61,529 bases of DNA from Catenulispora sp. (GCA_013361685.1 JABFXP010000022.1:1-61529); one strand, 5' to 3'; counted from the stretch's first letter, positions 27,367-38,098 are shown. A program made the numbers and translations. The notes: generated by a model not told the origin, from the sequence alone.

Positions 27367-29195
27367 TGCGATCCCTTTCCGGCCGGCTGTACGGCGTCGA
27401 TGCCGAAGCCGTGGTACCGGCTCCGGCGCTCCCGGAGCAGCCGCTCGGGCTCCCAGCCGGCCAGCTCGGCCAGCGCGGTGCTGACCGCCGATCCGAGCAG
27501 CGCGGCGGCTCCGGCGTGGTCCTGGTGCGCACCGCCCGCCGGTTCCGGGACGATGCCGTCGACGACGCCGAGCCTGAGGAGTTCACCGGCGTCCAGCCGC
27601 AGCGCGCCGGCCGCCGTGGGCGCCGCGCTCTGGTCCTTCCACAGGATGGCCGCGCAGCCCTCGGGGCTGATCACCGAGTAGGTGCCGTTCGTGCTGATGA
27701 GCACGCGGTCGGCGACCGCCAGGGCGAGCGCGCCGCCGCTGCCGCCCTCTCCGATCAGGACGGCGACGATCGGCACCGGCAGCCGGGACAGCAGGCGCAG
27801 GTTCTCGGCGATGGCGATCGCCTGACCGCCCCGCTCGGCGTCCGGGCCCGGGTGGGCGCCCGGGGTGTCGATGAGGGTGACCAGCGGCAGGCCCAGCTTG
27901 GCCGCCATCCGCATCAGCCTGGCCGCCTTGCGGTAGCCGGCCGGGGCGGGCATCCCGAACCGGCGGCGATGCCGGTCGGCCAGGTCGGGCCCGCCCTTCT
28001 GGTGGCCGATCAGCATCACGGGCCGGCCGCTCAGCCGTCCCGGCCCGCCGACGATGGCCGGGCAGTCCTCGGCGAGCCGGTCGCCGTGCAGTTCGTGGAA
28101 GTCCTCCAGCAGATGGCTGACATAGTCCAGGGTGGTGGGGCGCTCCGGATGCCGGGCGAGCCGCACCACCTGCCAGGAGTCCCGCCCGGACGGCTCCGGC
28201 GGCGGGCCGGTCCGGGGTTCGGCCTGCGATTCGGCCTGCGATTCGGCCTGCGATTCGGTCCGGGACTCGGCCTGCGATTCGGCCTGCGGTTCGCTCCGGG
28301 ATTCGGCCCGGGGTTCGGCCTCGGGAGCGGCGATCGGCTTCGGGCGCGGCGCGGCCACGTCCGAAGCAGCCGGCCGGCGGCGCCGGGCCGGATGCAGGCC
28401 CAGCAGCTTGCCGAGCGTCGGCCGCAACGCCGAGCGCGGCACGACGTCGTCCACCATCCCGTGTTCGAGCAGGAACTCGGCCCGCTGGAACCCCTCCGGG
28501 AGGGTCTCGCCCGTGGTCTGCTCGATGACCCGCGGCCCGGCGAACCCCATGCGCGCGCCGGGCTCGGCGATGATCACGTCGGCGAGGGAGGCGAAGGACG
28601 CCGCGACTCCCCCGTACGTCGGGTCGGTGATGAGCGACACCACGAGGATCCCCGCCTCGTCGAGTTCGGCCAGTGCCTGGGCGGTCTTGGCCATCTGCAT
28701 CAGGGACAGCACGCCTTCCTGCATCCGCGCGCCGCCGGAGGCCGTGACGAGCAGCAGCGGGTGCCGCAGCCGCAGGGCCGTGTGCGCCGCCTCGGTGATG
28801 AGGGCTCCGACTCCGCAGCCCAGACTGCCGCCGAGGAAGCGGAAGTCCATCACGGCGGTCACCACCGGCCGCTGCTCGATGCGGCCGGTGCCGCACACCA
28901 CGGCCTCGCGCATGCCGGTGCTGGTGCGGGCGTCGAGCAGCCGCTCCGGGTACGGCCGGACGTCGACGAACTCCAGCGGGTCGGGCGTGGCCTCCACATG
29001 GACGATCGGCTTCGCGGATCCGGGATCGAGCAGTTGCCGCAGCCGTTGCCCGGCGGTCAGCCGGGCGTGCCAGCCGCACTCCGGACACACGTGCAGGCCG
29101 CGCACGAAGCGTTTGCCGTAGACCAGCGCGGCGCACTGCTCGCACCGTATCCACTCGGGCGCGTCCGCGGGCGGCCGGACGTCCGTCTCGACCAT
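27357..29195 (-). CDS. accDA: fused acetyl-CoA carboxyltransferase, beta-alpha (AccD-AccA)
   Basis: About 612 aa from ATG 29195 (GGAGGAG upstream); GTG 29270, overlapping the cyclase stop, is an alternative. The beta half starts with a Cys4 zinc ribbon (Cys18, 21, 37, 40) and has '[17 protein letters not shown]' and '[15 protein letters not shown]'. A Glu/Ser/Gln linker built from a tandem repeat joins it to the alpha half ('[15 protein letters not shown]', '[18 protein letters not shown]'). Fusion fixes 1:1 stoichiometry. Together with AccB and AccC this gives a full enzyme making malonyl-CoA, the extender unit of the polyketide synthase upstream. Confidence 0.93.
   Translation of the reverse strand: MVETDVRPPADAPEWIRCEQCAALVYGKRFVRGLHVCPECGWHARLTAGQRLRQLLDPGSAKPIVHVEATPDPLEFVDVRPYPERLLDARTSTGMREAVVCGTGRIEQRPVVTAVMDFRFLGGSLGCGVGALITEAAHTALRLRHPLLLVTASGGARMQEGVLSLMQMAKTAQALAELDEAGILVVSLITDPTYGGVAASFASLADVIIAEPGARMGFAGPRVIEQTTGETLPEGFQRAEFLLEHGMVDDVVPRSALRPTLGKLLGLHPARRRRPAASDVAAPRPKPIAAPEAEPRAESRSEPQAESQAESRTESQAESQAESQAEPRTGPPPEPSGRDSWQVVRLARHPERPTTLDYVSHLLEDFHELHGDRLAEDCPAIVGGPGRLSGRPVMLIGHQKGGPDLADRHRRRFGMPAPAGYRKAARLMRMAAKLGLPLVTLIDTPGAHPGPDAERGGQAIAIAENLRLLSRLPVPIVAVLIGEGGSGGALALAVADRVLISTNGTYSVISPEGCAAILWKDQSAAPTAAGALRLDAGELLRLGVVDGIVPEPAGGAHQDHAGAAALLGSAVSTALAELAGWEPERLLRERRSRYHGFGIDAVQPAGKGSQCL
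28216..28323. repeat. 12-bp tandem repeat coding the AccDA linker
   Basis: Nine imperfect units of GATTCGGCCTGC (plus strand) lie inside the fused gene and encode a four-residue Q-A-E-S-like repeat. Unit loss or gain keeps the frame, so linker length may vary between strains. Confidence 0.85.
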
Positions 29196-29266
29196 GGTGG
29201 GTTGCTCCTCCAGATGTCCCGGGCGCCTCGGACGCCCTTCGGACCGGTGGGACCGGGCAGCGGTCG

Positions 29267-29599
29267 TCACGGGGTGACGGGCCGCTCCCAGCGGTAGAAC
29301 TCGCGGGCCATCGCGTCCTTCGGCTCCCGCCAGGTCTGCGGGTCGTAGGCCCGGACGTAGGCGGCCAGCCTCCGGCTGACGTCCTGGAACTCCGGGTGCC
29401 CGGCGACCTTGGCGACCTCGGGGCCGGGGTCCCGCTCGGCTTCGATCAGATGCAGGTAGAGGTCGCCGAACTGGAACAGGCTGCGGCCGGTGACGCCGAC
29501 CAGCCGCGGCAGTTCGCCGCGGTCGGACGCCTGGAAGACCTCGGCGATGTCGTCGGCGGAGTCCGGTTCCATCCGGGCGATGATCAGGGCGCGGTGCAT
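29267..29599 (-). CDS. polyketide cyclase, TcmI type (WhiE ORFVII-like)
   Basis: 110 aa from ATG 29599, which has GGAGGAG upstream and lies five bases after the aromatase stop. The sequence '[20 protein letters not shown]', '[21 protein letters not shown]' and 'FYRWERP' is characteristic of the TcmI cyclase family, small ferredoxin-fold proteins that close late rings of aromatic polyketides. Its place after KS, CLF, ACP and aromatase is the whiE gene order. Confidence 0.92.
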   Translation of the reverse strand: MHRALIIARMEPDSADDIAEVFQASDRGELPRLVGVTGRSLFQFGDLYLHLIEAERDPGPEVAKVAGHPEFQDVSRRLAAYVRAYDPQTWREPKDAMAREFYRWERPVTP

Positions 29600-29604
29600 C
29601 GGGC

Positions 29605-30312
<708 letters not shown>

Positions 30313-30316
<4 letters not shown>

Positions 30317-31578
30317 GGCGTGTCACTCCTCGGGTCGTGTCCAGCAGAGCCGTGGCGCAGGACCAGCGCCGCGTTGGAGCCCATCAGGCCGCGGCTCAGC
30401 ACCAGGGCCGTCCGCAGCTCGGCGGGCCGGGCCAGACCGGTCACGAGGTCGATGTCGTGACCGGCGGCGCCGACATTGGGGGTGGGCGGCACGAGCCCCT
30501 GCTCCAGCGCGAGCACGGCGGCCGCGGTGTCGAGCAGCGGGGCGCCGCAGTACGCCCGCCCGGTGCCGGCCTTCGGGGCGGTCACCGGGACGCGGCGGCT
30601 GTGGCCGCCGAGGGCGTCGGCGAGCGCGAGCACCTCGGCGCGGTCGGCCTCCGGCACGCCGAGCGCGTCGGCGAAGACCACGTCGACTTCTTCGGGGGCG
30701 CAGTCGGCCGCCGCCAGCGCGCCCCGGATCGCGTGCGCGAGACCGTCCCGCGACTCCGCCCAGCGGGAGGCGCCGGTGAAGGTGGCCGCGTGGCCCGCCA
30801 CGACGGCCCGGATCCGGGCCGCCCGCCGCCGGGCCGACTCCGCGTCCTCCACGACGAACATCCCGCCGCCCTCGGCGGGGACGAACCCGCACGCCTCGGT
30901 GCTGAACGGCAGATACGCCCGGCCGGGGTCGGCGCCGAGGCTGAGCTCGGGATACCCGAGCTGGCAGACGATCGAGTACGGGGCCAGCGGCGCTTCGGTG
31001 GCGCCGACGACGACGGCCGCCGCCCCGCGCCGGATGGTGCGTGCCGCGTGCGCCAGGGCGTCCAGGCCGCCGGCCTCGTCGGCGGCCACCACCGCGCAGG
31101 GTCCCTTGAGTCCGCCGCGGATCGAGATCTGACCGGTGCTGGCCGCGTAGAACCAGGCGATGGACTGGTAGGGGCCGACGAAATGCGGGCCCTGAGCCCA
31201 CAGGTGCTGGAGTTCGCGCTGTCCGAACTCGCCGCCGCCGGAGCCCGCCGCGGTCACCACGCCGACCGCGAACGGCGACCCGGCCCCGGTCTCGAGCCCG
31301 GCGTCCCGCACCGCGAGGTCGGCCGCGGCCATCGCGTAGTGGGTGAAGCGGTCGGTCTGGACCAGGAAGCGTTCCTCGATCACCGACTCCGCGTCGAAGC
31401 CGTGGACCTCGCCGGCGACCCGCAGCGGCAGATGGGTGCAGCCGTCGCGGGAGACCGGAGCCAGGACGCTGATTCCCTCGGCCGTGGCTTTCCAGAACTC
31501 GTCCGCGCCCACGCCGTTCGGCGCCACGACGCCGATGCCGGTGATCACCGCGCGGCCGTCGGTCCGGGAGGCCGTCAT
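30313..31578 (-). CDS. ketosynthase chain-length factor, KS-beta (WhiE ORFIV-like)
   Basis: 421 aa thiolase-fold protein, partner of KS-alpha. The active-site Cys region is replaced by '[12 protein letters not shown]', as in chain-length factors; most carry Gln where this one has Glu168. The catalytic His motifs of KS-alpha are also degenerate. The partner controls chain length and helps priming by malonyl decarboxylation. ATG overlaps the KS-alpha stop (ATGA) and its own stop overlaps the ACP start. Confidence 0.95.
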
Positions 31579-32840
31579 ACCTTCACCCCCTCACGGCGCA
31601 GGACCACCGCCGACTGGAAGCCGCCGAACCCGCTGCCGACCGACAGGACGTTGCGCAGCGGGACCGAGCGGGCGGTCCTGGGCACGTAGTCGAGATCGCA
31701 TTCCGGATCCGGCGTGCCGTAGTTCGCGGTCGGCGGCACGACGCCGTCGGCCAGGGCCAGGGTGCAGGCCACGAGCTCGATGGCGCCGATCGCGCCGAGC
31801 GAGTGCCCGACCATCGACTTGATCGAGCTCATCGGGGTCTTGTACGCGTGCGCGCCCAGCGACCGCTTCACCGCGGCCGTCTCGTGCCGGTCGTTCTGCT
31901 TGGTGCCGGAGCCGTGCGCGTTGACGTAGTCGACGTCCGAGCCGTCGACGCGGGCGTGCGCCAGGGCGTGGTCGATCGCCTCGGACATCTCCCGGCCCTC
32001 CCGCGTCAGCCCGGTCATGTGGTGGGCGTTGCCGAAGGTGGCGAAGCCGGCGATCTCGCAGTGCACGCGCGCGCCCCGGCGCCGGGCGTGTTCGAGCTCC
32101 TCCAGGATCAGGACGGCGCCGCCCTCGCCCAGGACGAAGCCGTCCCGGTCGGCGTCGAACGGCCGGGAGGCGTGCTCGGGGTCGTCGTTGCGCTCGGAGG
32201 TGGCGTGGATGGCGTCGAAGCAGGCGACGGTGATCGGGGAGATCGGCGAGTCCGAGGCCCCGGCGACGCAGACGTCGGCCCGGCCGTCCTCGATCGTCTG
32301 GAAGGCGTACCCGACCGCGTCCAGGCCCGCGGTGCAGCCGGTGGACACCACCTGCACCGGGCCGCGCGCGCCGACGTGCTCGGCGACCGCGGAGGCCAGG
32401 GTGCTCGGCGAGAGCGCCCGGTGCAGCTGCGGCCCGGCCCGCCGGGGGTCCACGGCCCACTGCGCCCCCGAATCGCTGACCTGCGTGTAGTCGTGCTCCA
32501 GCCGTGTCGTGCCGCCGACCGCCGTGCCCATCGACACCCCGATCCGCCAGGGGTCCTCGGTCTGGACGTCGAGCCCGGCGTCGGCCACCGCCTCGGCGGC
32601 GGCGACCAGGGCGAACTGGACGTACCGGTCGGCGCCGGCGACGGTCCGGGCGTCCAGGCCGCGGGCCACCGGGTCGAAGTCGCATTCGGCGGCGATCCGG
32701 GACCGGAAGCCGGCCGGGTCGAACAGCGTGATGCCGCGGGTCGCCGTCCGGCCGGCGGTGAGCAGGTCCCAGAAGGCCGGGACGCCGATTCCGCCCGGCG
32801 CCACGATGCCGATCCCGGTGACCGCCACCCGGCGGGTCAC
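31575..32840 (-). CDS. beta-ketoacyl synthase, KS-alpha (WhiE ORFIII-like)
   Basis: 421 aa. Catalytic triad motifs are complete: '[16 protein letters not shown]' with Cys169, '[15 protein letters not shown]' with the first His, and '[14 protein letters not shown]' with the second. It elongates the polyketide with malonyl-ACP. GTG start overlaps the cupin stop (GTGA). No ketoreductase gene is in the cluster, so the nascent chain is probably unreduced, as for known spore pigments and tetracenomycin. Confidence 0.96.
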   Translation of the reverse strand: MTRRVAVTGIGIVAPGGIGVPAFWDLLTAGRTATRGITLFDPAGFRSRIAAECDFDPVARGLDARTVAGADRYVQFALVAAAEAVADAGLDVQTEDPWRIGVSMGTAVGGTTRLEHDYTQVSDSGAQWAVDPRRAGPQLHRALSPSTLASAVAEHVGARGPVQVVSTGCTAGLDAVGYAFQTIEDGRADVCVAGASDSPISPITVACFDAIHATSERNDDPEHASRPFDADRDGFVLGEGGAVLILEELEHARRRGARVHCEIAGFATFGNAHHMTGLTREGREMSEAIDHALAHARVDGSDVDYVNAHGSGTKQNDRHETAAVKRSLGAHAYKTPMSSIKSMVGHSLGAIGAIELVACTLALADGVVPPTANYGTPDPECDLDYVPRTARSVPLRNVLSVGSGFGGFQSAVVLRREGVKV

Positions 32841-33262
32841 GAAATGACCTCCGCGCGTTCCGGGGGGAGGGCCGTCGGGTCCTCCTCGGTGTCCACGTGC
32901 CCCAGTTCGGGCCGGGGGGCCAGGGGGCCGAGGTGGAACACCATCCGGGCCTCGGTGTCGCCGACGTTGCGGAACCGGTGGCGCATGGTGACCGGGATCA
33001 TCAGGCCCTGGTCGGGACGCAGCGGGTGCGCGACGCCGTCGAGGTCCACTTCCAGCTCGCCGCTGACCACGTAGACGAACTCCTCCGAATACGGGTGGTA
33101 GTGCTCCCCGATCCGTTCGCCTGGCTGCACGATGGCCAGGCCCATGAAGCCGCTGGTGGCGCCGACCGCGGTCGGCGTGAGCAGCGGCCGCAGATCACCG
33201 CCGCGCCGGCGGTTGGGCGCAACCTCGTCGATGTGCACTATGCGCGGGGAAAGGCCGGCCAT
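32837..33262 (-). CDS. cupin-domain protein (WhiE ORFII-like)
   Basis: 141 aa from ATG 33262 (GGAGG upstream). One conserved cupin barrel: '[21 protein letters not shown]' with the HxH...E metal motif and '[21 protein letters not shown]' with the second His. Spore-pigment loci carry this cupin between the ORFI-like gene and KS-alpha; a cyclase or oxygenase role has been suggested for relatives but is not proved. Translationally coupled to KS-alpha. Confidence 0.92.
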   Translation of the reverse strand: MAGLSPRIVHIDEVAPNRRRGGDLRPLLTPTAVGATSGFMGLAIVQPGERIGEHYHPYSEEFVYVVSGELEVDLDGVAHPLRPDQGLMIPVTMRHRFRNVGDTEARMVFHLGPLAPRPELGHVDTEEDPTALPPERAEVIS

Positions 33263-33300
33263 GACGACCACACCTCCAGATCGCTTGACGGGCGGGAAAA

Positions 33301-33351
33301 TTCGCTGACGGGTCTTCGGCTGTCGGCTTCGGCTGTCGGCTTCGCTGACGG
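33301..33351. repeat. nested short repeats between ORFI-like and cupin genes
   Basis: A 13-bp unit (TTCGGCTGTCGGC) occurs twice head to tail at 33315-33327 and 33328-33340. It is bracketed by TTCGCTGACGG at 33301-33311 and 33341-33351. It may be slippage or an mRNA structure in the 104-bp gap. Confidence 0.6.
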
Positions 33352-33366
33352 CGGTACGGCGAAAGC

Positions 33367-34455
33367 TCAGGCGCCCTTCGCACGCCGGTCGGTGACCAGA
33401 GCCATCTCGCACTCCTCGCGGAACCGGTCGATCCCCGCGTCGTCACGCAGCTGGTGGTCGCCGAGGACGACCAGCCGGCCGAGCACGGCGGACGCCCGGA
33501 CGCCGGGGACGCCGAGCGCGAGCGCGGGCACCGTCTCCGGCGGAGCGGAGAGGTCGACCGTGCGGACCACCGTGTCCCCGCGGCGGAAGACGGTGGCCGC
33601 CGCCAGCGGTCGCGCCCCGTCGGCCACGGCCTGCCGGTCCTGGCGGGCGAGCAGCTCGGCGACCGCCGCACCACAGCCGCTGCGGACCGGATAGAGCAGG
33701 GCGTGCCGGCTGACCTCGGCCGGCTGCTCGCGCGCGGCCACGTGGTGCACCGCGGGAAGGGCGGCGCGCAGGAAGAACGCGCGCGCGGACTCGGGGTCTG
33801 CGAGGTCGCGGTCCTCGGTCAGATACGGGTTCACCGCTTCCTCGACCGCCCGGACCTCGGGCTGCATCGCCACGTGGCGGAGCGCGGCCCCGAGGTCGCC
33901 GGACACCTCGACGATCCGCACCACCCGGTCGCCCCGCATGAACAGCGAGGTCCGCCGGAGCCGGGTGCGGCCGTCGACCTCGGCGGCCGGCGAGGTGTAC
34001 CCCGCCAGGATCTCCGCCACCTTCTGCTCACTGCCGGGCTTCACCGTGAAGGTGAGGGCGTGCCGGGTGACGCCGTCGAGAACCGGGGTCGGGCCGTCGA
34101 ACGTCTCGGAGCCGGTGGTCTCCCGCATGACGGCGAACCGTAGCGAGCGGGTGTCGTGCACGCAGCCGTGCAGCGGCTTCACCATGGCGCGGTGCTCGGC
34201 GCTGTCCACCCAGGACAGGAACGACTGCGCATCCTCCCACTCGCTGGTGATCAGCCACTGCAACGGGTCCTCGATGGACTGGCACAGTTGGTCGGTGACG
34301 TGACCGGGCACCGCGGCGACCTGGTGGCGCAACTGCTCGTAGGCGTCCAGGAAGCGCTGCTGCGCGCCGTCGACCACATCGCACATCAGCACGACGCGAA
34401 GCCTGGTCGTGGTGACCGCACGGCGGCGCGGCGCGGGTTTCGTCAGGACTGTCAT
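33367..34455 (-). CDS. SchA/CurD-domain protein (WhiE ORFI-like)
   Basis: 362 aa from ATG 34455, preceded by GGGAGAGG. Residues about 18-105 form an antibiotic-monooxygenase-like ferredoxin fold ('[21 protein letters not shown]' in part, '[14 protein letters not shown]'). The rest is two further related modules typical of the SchA/CurD domain, each with a 'TRHALTFTV' or 'SRHALLYPV' strand and a '[10 protein letters not shown]' or '[10 protein letters not shown]' strand. The family is specific to spore-pigment clusters and has an unproven oxygenase or cyclase role. It is the first gene of the ten-gene leftward operon. Confidence 0.9.
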   Translation of the reverse strand: MTVLTKPAPRRRAVTTTRLRVVLMCDVVDGAQQRFLDAYEQLRHQVAAVPGHVTDQLCQSIEDPLQWLITSEWEDAQSFLSWVDSAEHRAMVKPLHGCVHDTRSLRFAVMRETTGSETFDGPTPVLDGVTRHALTFTVKPGSEQKVAEILAGYTSPAAEVDGRTRLRRTSLFMRGDRVVRIVEVSGDLGAALRHVAMQPEVRAVEEAVNPYLTEDRDLADPESARAFFLRAALPAVHHVAAREQPAEVSRHALLYPVRSGCGAAVAELLARQDRQAVADGARPLAAATVFRRGDTVVRTVDLSAPPETVPALALGVPGVRASAVLGRLVVLGDHQLRDDAGIDRFREECEMALVTDRRAKGA

Positions 34456-34471
34456 TTTCGCCTCTCCCTTC

Positions 34472-34661
34472 GATCGGCGCCCCGGTCTCGGCAGCGGAAC
34501 GGCAGGCACCGGCGTCGAAGCACGAGGTCGATCGTCGTGTCCGGATCCGCTCGGCGCGAGAGCTGGGAGCCATCCGAGCGAAAGCCCCGCCGACGGCCGT
34601 ACCGGCCGAGCGCGATCGGCGCGAAGCGCCGATGCTGGATCTGGACCATCGGGATCGGCGC
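34472..34661. promoter_or_regulatory. bidirectional promoter region of the pigment cluster with repeated GATCGGCGC
   Basis: The 247-bp divergent gap (34456-34702) contains GATCGGCGC at 34472-34480, 34614-34622 and 34653-34661. The middle copy forms a perfect inverted repeat ATCGGCGC-GAA-GCGCCGAT (34615-34633). The repeats are visible; a role as developmental operator is inferred. Confidence 0.45.
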
Positions 34662-34702
34662 GCCGCCGACTCGCCCAAGGCCTGCCGGAGAGGGAACTGC
34701 CG

Positions 34703-36340
34703 ATGAACGCACGGGTCGATGACCGGGTGCCGGTCCTGATCGTCGGGGGCTCGCTGGTGGGGCTGTCCGCCTCCCTGTTCCTCGGCCGCCTCGGTGTCAG
34801 GCATCTGCTGGTCGAGAAGCACTCCGACACCTCGCACCACCCGCGCGGCCGCGGCAACAACGTCCGGACGATGGAGCTCTACCGCACGGCGGGTGCCGAG
34901 CCGGCGATCCGCGCGGCGGCGTCGGTCTTGGCCGACAACCACGGCATCCTGCAGGCCGAGACCCTCACCGTCGAAGACCACGAGTGGCTGTTCAAGGAGA
35001 TCGACCCCGGCGGGGCCCTCGCCCGCTTCAGCCCCTCCGGCTGGTGCCTGTGCAGCCAGAACGATCTGGAGCCGGTGCTACTGCGGCAGGCCGTCGAGCT
35101 GGGCGGCGACGTGCGCTTCGGCACCGAACTGACATCCTTCGACCAGGACGGCGACGGGGTCACCGCGGTGCTGCGCAGCCGTGAGGACGGCAGCCTGCGC
35201 ACCGTGCGCGCCGACTACCTGCTCGCCGCCGACGGTCCGCGCAGCCCGGTCCGGGAAGCGCTGGGCATCGGCCAGTCCGGCGCGGGCGACCTGTTCCACA
35301 ACGTCAGCGTCACGTTCCGCGCCAAGCGCTTGGCCGAGGTCGTCGGAGACCGGCGCTTCATCGCCTGCTACCTGACGAACGAGCAGGCCTCCGGAGCGCT
35401 GTTGCCGGTGGACAACGTGGAGCAGTGGGTGTTCCACATTCCCTGGCATCCCGACCGCGGCGAGCCCCTGGACGCCTTCACCGACGAGCGGTGCGTCCAG
35501 CACATCAGGACGGCTACGGGCGTGCCCGACCTGGATGTCGAGATCACCGGCAAGGCGCCTTGGCACGCGGCGGAAAGGGTCGCCGAACGCTACAGCTCCG
35601 GCCGGGTCTTCCTGGCCGGGGACTCCGCCCACGAGATGTCCCCCACCGGCGCGTTCGGCTCGAACACCGGGATCCAGGACGCACACAACCTGGCGTGGAA
35701 GCTGGCCGCCGTCCTGGCGGGGTGGGCCGGGCCAGGGCTGCTCGACACGTACGGCGAGGAACGGCGTCCGGTCGCCGTCGCGACGAGCGCGCGCGCCTCG
35801 GCCCGGTCGGCGGAGCACCGTCATCCGGGCTACGACGCGCTCCCCGGGACAGGCCGGCAGAAGAACGTGCTGGCTGTGGCGCTCGGGTACCGCTACCCGG
35901 TCGGCGCGGTCGTCGGCACGGACCCGGAGGCGCCGGCGATACCGGACAGCTTCGAGTCGACCGGCGCACCGGGCACGCGAGCGCCGCACCTGTGGCTACG
36001 GCGCGCAGGTGAGAGGCTGTCCACGCTCGATCTGTTCGAGCGGTCGCCGGTGCTGCTCACCGGAGCCGGGGGCGGCGCCTGGCACGAGGCGGCGCTCCGG
36101 TTGGCCGAGCAGCGCGGCATCCCCCTCGGCGCGTATCGCATCAGCGAGGACCCGGCCCACGAACTCGCCGCCGAGCCCGGCACGAATTGGGCGCAGGCCT
36201 ATGGAGTCGGGCTGGACGGCGCCGTCCTGGTCCGGCCTGACGGGTTCGTCGCGTGGCGAGCCGCTCAGTCTGTGCCGGACCCGTACCCGACACTCTGCGA
36301 AGTGCTCGACGCCACGCTGCGGCGGAGCGCTCTCGGCTAG
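34703..36340 (+). CDS. FAD-dependent aromatic hydroxylase (WhiE ORFVIII-like)
   Basis: 545 aa from ATG 34703 (GGAGAGGG upstream). Class A flavoprotein monooxygenase: dinucleotide motif 'VLIVGGSLVGLSAS' at the N-terminus, 'DYLLAADGPRSPVRE' (DG motif), 'VFLAGDSAHEMSPTGAFG' (GD motif) and a C-terminal thioredoxin-like domain, as in the PheA/TfdB group. In whiE-type loci the hydroxylase gene lies divergent from the PKS operon and changes pigment colour by hydroxylating the aromatic core. The same layout is seen here. Confidence 0.93.
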   Translation: MNARVDDRVPVLIVGGSLVGLSASLFLGRLGVRHLLVEKHSDTSHHPRGRGNNVRTMELYRTAGAEPAIRAAASVLADNHGILQAETLTVEDHEWLFKEIDPGGALARFSPSGWCLCSQNDLEPVLLRQAVELGGDVRFGTELTSFDQDGDGVTAVLRSREDGSLRTVRADYLLAADGPRSPVREALGIGQSGAGDLFHNVSVTFRAKRLAEVVGDRRFIACYLTNEQASGALLPVDNVEQWVFHIPWHPDRGEPLDAFTDERCVQHIRTATGVPDLDVEITGKAPWHAAERVAERYSSGRVFLAGDSAHEMSPTGAFGSNTGIQDAHNLAWKLAAVLAGWAGPGLLDTYGEERRPVAVATSARASARSAEHRHPGYDALPGTGRQKNVLAVALGYRYPVGAVVGTDPEAPAIPDSFESTGAPGTRAPHLWLRRAGERLSTLDLFERSPVLLTGAGGGAWHEAALRLAEQRGIPLGAYRISEDPAHELAAEPGTNWAQAYGVGLDGAVLVRPDGFVAWRAAQSVPDPYPTLCEVLDATLRRSALG

Positions 36341-36360
36341 GCGCGGATCGGTCGGCCAAG

Positions 36361-36765
36361 TCAGAGCGAGGGCCCGTCGACGTGATCGACCTTCCCGCTG
36401 GCATCGACCGTGTACAGCGCGATCCCCAGCTTGTCCCGCACTCCGGACGGGACGCGCTGCGCGAACCGGACAACCGTCTTGGCCACCGCGAGCGCGTACA
36501 CGGTGCCCGGCTCGTCGGTGATCCGCCGAAGCAGTTTCCCGTAGCCGGTGTCCAGGTCGCTGCCCGAGTCGCGGGAGAACCCCTTCGCCTCGACGATGAG
36601 CCGGCGGCCGTCGACGTGGCGGGCGTCGACGGCCGGGTGGTCTCCGTGGGAGGGCAGCTGCTTGCACTCCCAGCCCTGCTCAGCGAGCCACGCCGAGAAG
36701 ACCTCGATGACGGTGGCTTCGGAACCGGGCCCGCTGATCGGGCTCCACATACTCGCATTCGACAC
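36361..36765 (-). CDS. small PD-(D/E)xK nuclease-like protein
   Basis: 134 aa. An N-terminal helix ('ATVIEVFSAWLAEQGWECK') leads into 'HPAVDARHVDGRRLIVEAKGF', which has the D...ExK spacing of restriction-endonuclease-fold proteins, and then 'ALAVAKTVVRFAQRVP'. No HTH, zinc finger or ATPase is present, and no methyltransferase is nearby, so it is not a normal restriction system. It could be a stand-alone nuclease or a remnant fold used for binding. Converges on the FAD hydroxylase with a 20-bp gap. Confidence 0.6.
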   Translation of the reverse strand: MSNASMWSPISGPGSEATVIEVFSAWLAEQGWECKQLPSHGDHPAVDARHVDGRRLIVEAKGFSRDSGSDLDTGYGKLLRRITDEPGTVYALAVAKTVVRFAQRVPSGVRDKLGIALYTVDASGKVDHVDGPSL

Positions 36766-36795
36766 GTCCGCAGGATATGCCGACGCCGCGACCGG

Positions 36796-37968
36796 TCAGT
36801 GCAGGCTGAGCAGCCGGAACGGGCTCGTCTCCGCGTTGGCCAAAGCCAGGTGGGTCTTCAAGGACTCCGCGTAGCACGCCTGCACATCGTCCTGCCGCCC
36901 CATTTTGATGACGCGGCCGAGCAAATAGGCCGTCGAGAGCTCATGCCAGTTCGAGTAAGTCTCGGCGCACAGCTGGCCGGCGCGCAACACGATCTGCTCA
37001 GCAGTAGGCCTATCGCAGTACCCGCATTGCATTCCCCAACGGGCCATGTTCACGGCCCGGCCCAGATCCCACACGGCCTGCGTCCACACCACACCATCGG
37101 CCGGCAGCACATTGTCGCGCCGCAGCCAGGACTCGCACATGCCGACCCAATGAGCCACGTCATACATCTCGGCCGCCGTGCTGGGGTCGGCTGAATTGGC
37201 CGCGCACCACTCCTCAGCCAGGCGCGACAGCAACGTGGGATCGGCCGGCTGCGCGCCGTCAGCAACAGCCTTCCTCCGCAGAGCCAGCAACACGTCGACG
37301 ATCTCGTAGCGCTGGGTGTTGAGAAGCGCATCCACTTGCCGACGCCAGTCCCGGGCCGAATAGATGCCCCAGGACTCCCGTATCGACAGGGCGCGCGCGA
37401 CGTAGTGGACGTACTCACCCATCATGCTGTTCCACGGCATGCAGTTGGTGTACGACAGGTGCGCCCCACACGCCAACGCCCGCGCCAAGGGACCATCCAG
37501 CGCCTCGGCACGGGTGAAGCGCACCTGGGTCACCAACTCCTCCCAGGTCTTCACAGCCCGGGGATGCCGGTTCAACCACTTGGCCGCTTCCGGAACCGTG
37601 ATACGGAACTCCATATAGGTCCCGCGGTTCACGACCATCGTCCACTTGAACTTGTGCTCTTCAAGGATCCGAACCGCCCGATCCCACATCAGCCACCGGT
37701 AGAACACATCCGGCCGACACGGCTGAGTCAAGCTGGCATCGGTAGAAACATCAATGCAGACAGCGCCATTCTCCCGATAGGTCACATGCCCGGTACCAGT
37801 CTCCGTCCCGGCCAGTACCTCATCCCCCTGCGCCCGCGGACTAGGCATAAAGACGTTAATCCCCGCCAGCACAGTCAGATACCCATCGCGGTCCCCATTA
37901 CGCAGAGCCGCAAAGAGCCGATCCCCGTCATCCATCAGGCCAACCGGCCCGCCATTCCCCATCATCAC
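36796..37968 (-). CDS. SseB-like N-terminal and DUF1266 domain protein
   Basis: 390 aa, GTG start. Residues about 12-110 resemble the SseB N-terminal domain ('DRLFAALRNGDRDGYLTVLA', 'FYRWLMWDRAV'). The C-terminal part has the DUF1266 pattern: 'WGIYSARDWRRQVDALL', 'AVWDLGRAVNMARWG' and a 'LGRVIKMGRQDD' ending. DUF1266 proteins are widespread in actinomycetes and enterobacteria and have no proven role. GC bias and codon use are slightly softer than in neighbours. The 173 bp upstream contain only a terminator for the next operon. Confidence 0.75.
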   Translation of the reverse strand: MMMGNGGPVGLMDDGDRLFAALRNGDRDGYLTVLAGINVFMPSPRAQGDEVLAGTETGTGHVTYRENGAVCIDVSTDASLTQPCRPDVFYRWLMWDRAVRILEEHKFKWTMVVNRGTYMEFRITVPEAAKWLNRHPRAVKTWEELVTQVRFTRAEALDGPLARALACGAHLSYTNCMPWNSMMGEYVHYVARALSIRESWGIYSARDWRRQVDALLNTQRYEIVDVLLALRRKAVADGAQPADPTLLSRLAEEWCAANSADPSTAAEMYDVAHWVGMCESWLRRDNVLPADGVVWTQAVWDLGRAVNMARWGMQCGYCDRPTAEQIVLRAGQLCAETYSNWHELSTAYLLGRVIKMGRQDDVQACYAESLKTHLALANAETSPFRLLSLH

Positions 37969-38066
37969 GGCACATCCCCCATGCTCAATCCCCGTCGTCT
38001 CGGCCGCCCCCCGCCCGACAAGCAGTCGCGAGCCTACGCCTGTCTCCCACCCACCTGCCAGGCGGT

Positions 38067-38098
38067 CCGCGTCGGCTGCTCGAAGGCAGCCGACGCGG
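38067..38098 (-). terminator. terminator of the MFS/pseudo-receiver operon
   Basis: A 13-bp perfect stem (38067-38079 with 38086-38098) and a 6-base loop TCGAAG lie 44 bp after the stop at 38142. Confidence 0.75.
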
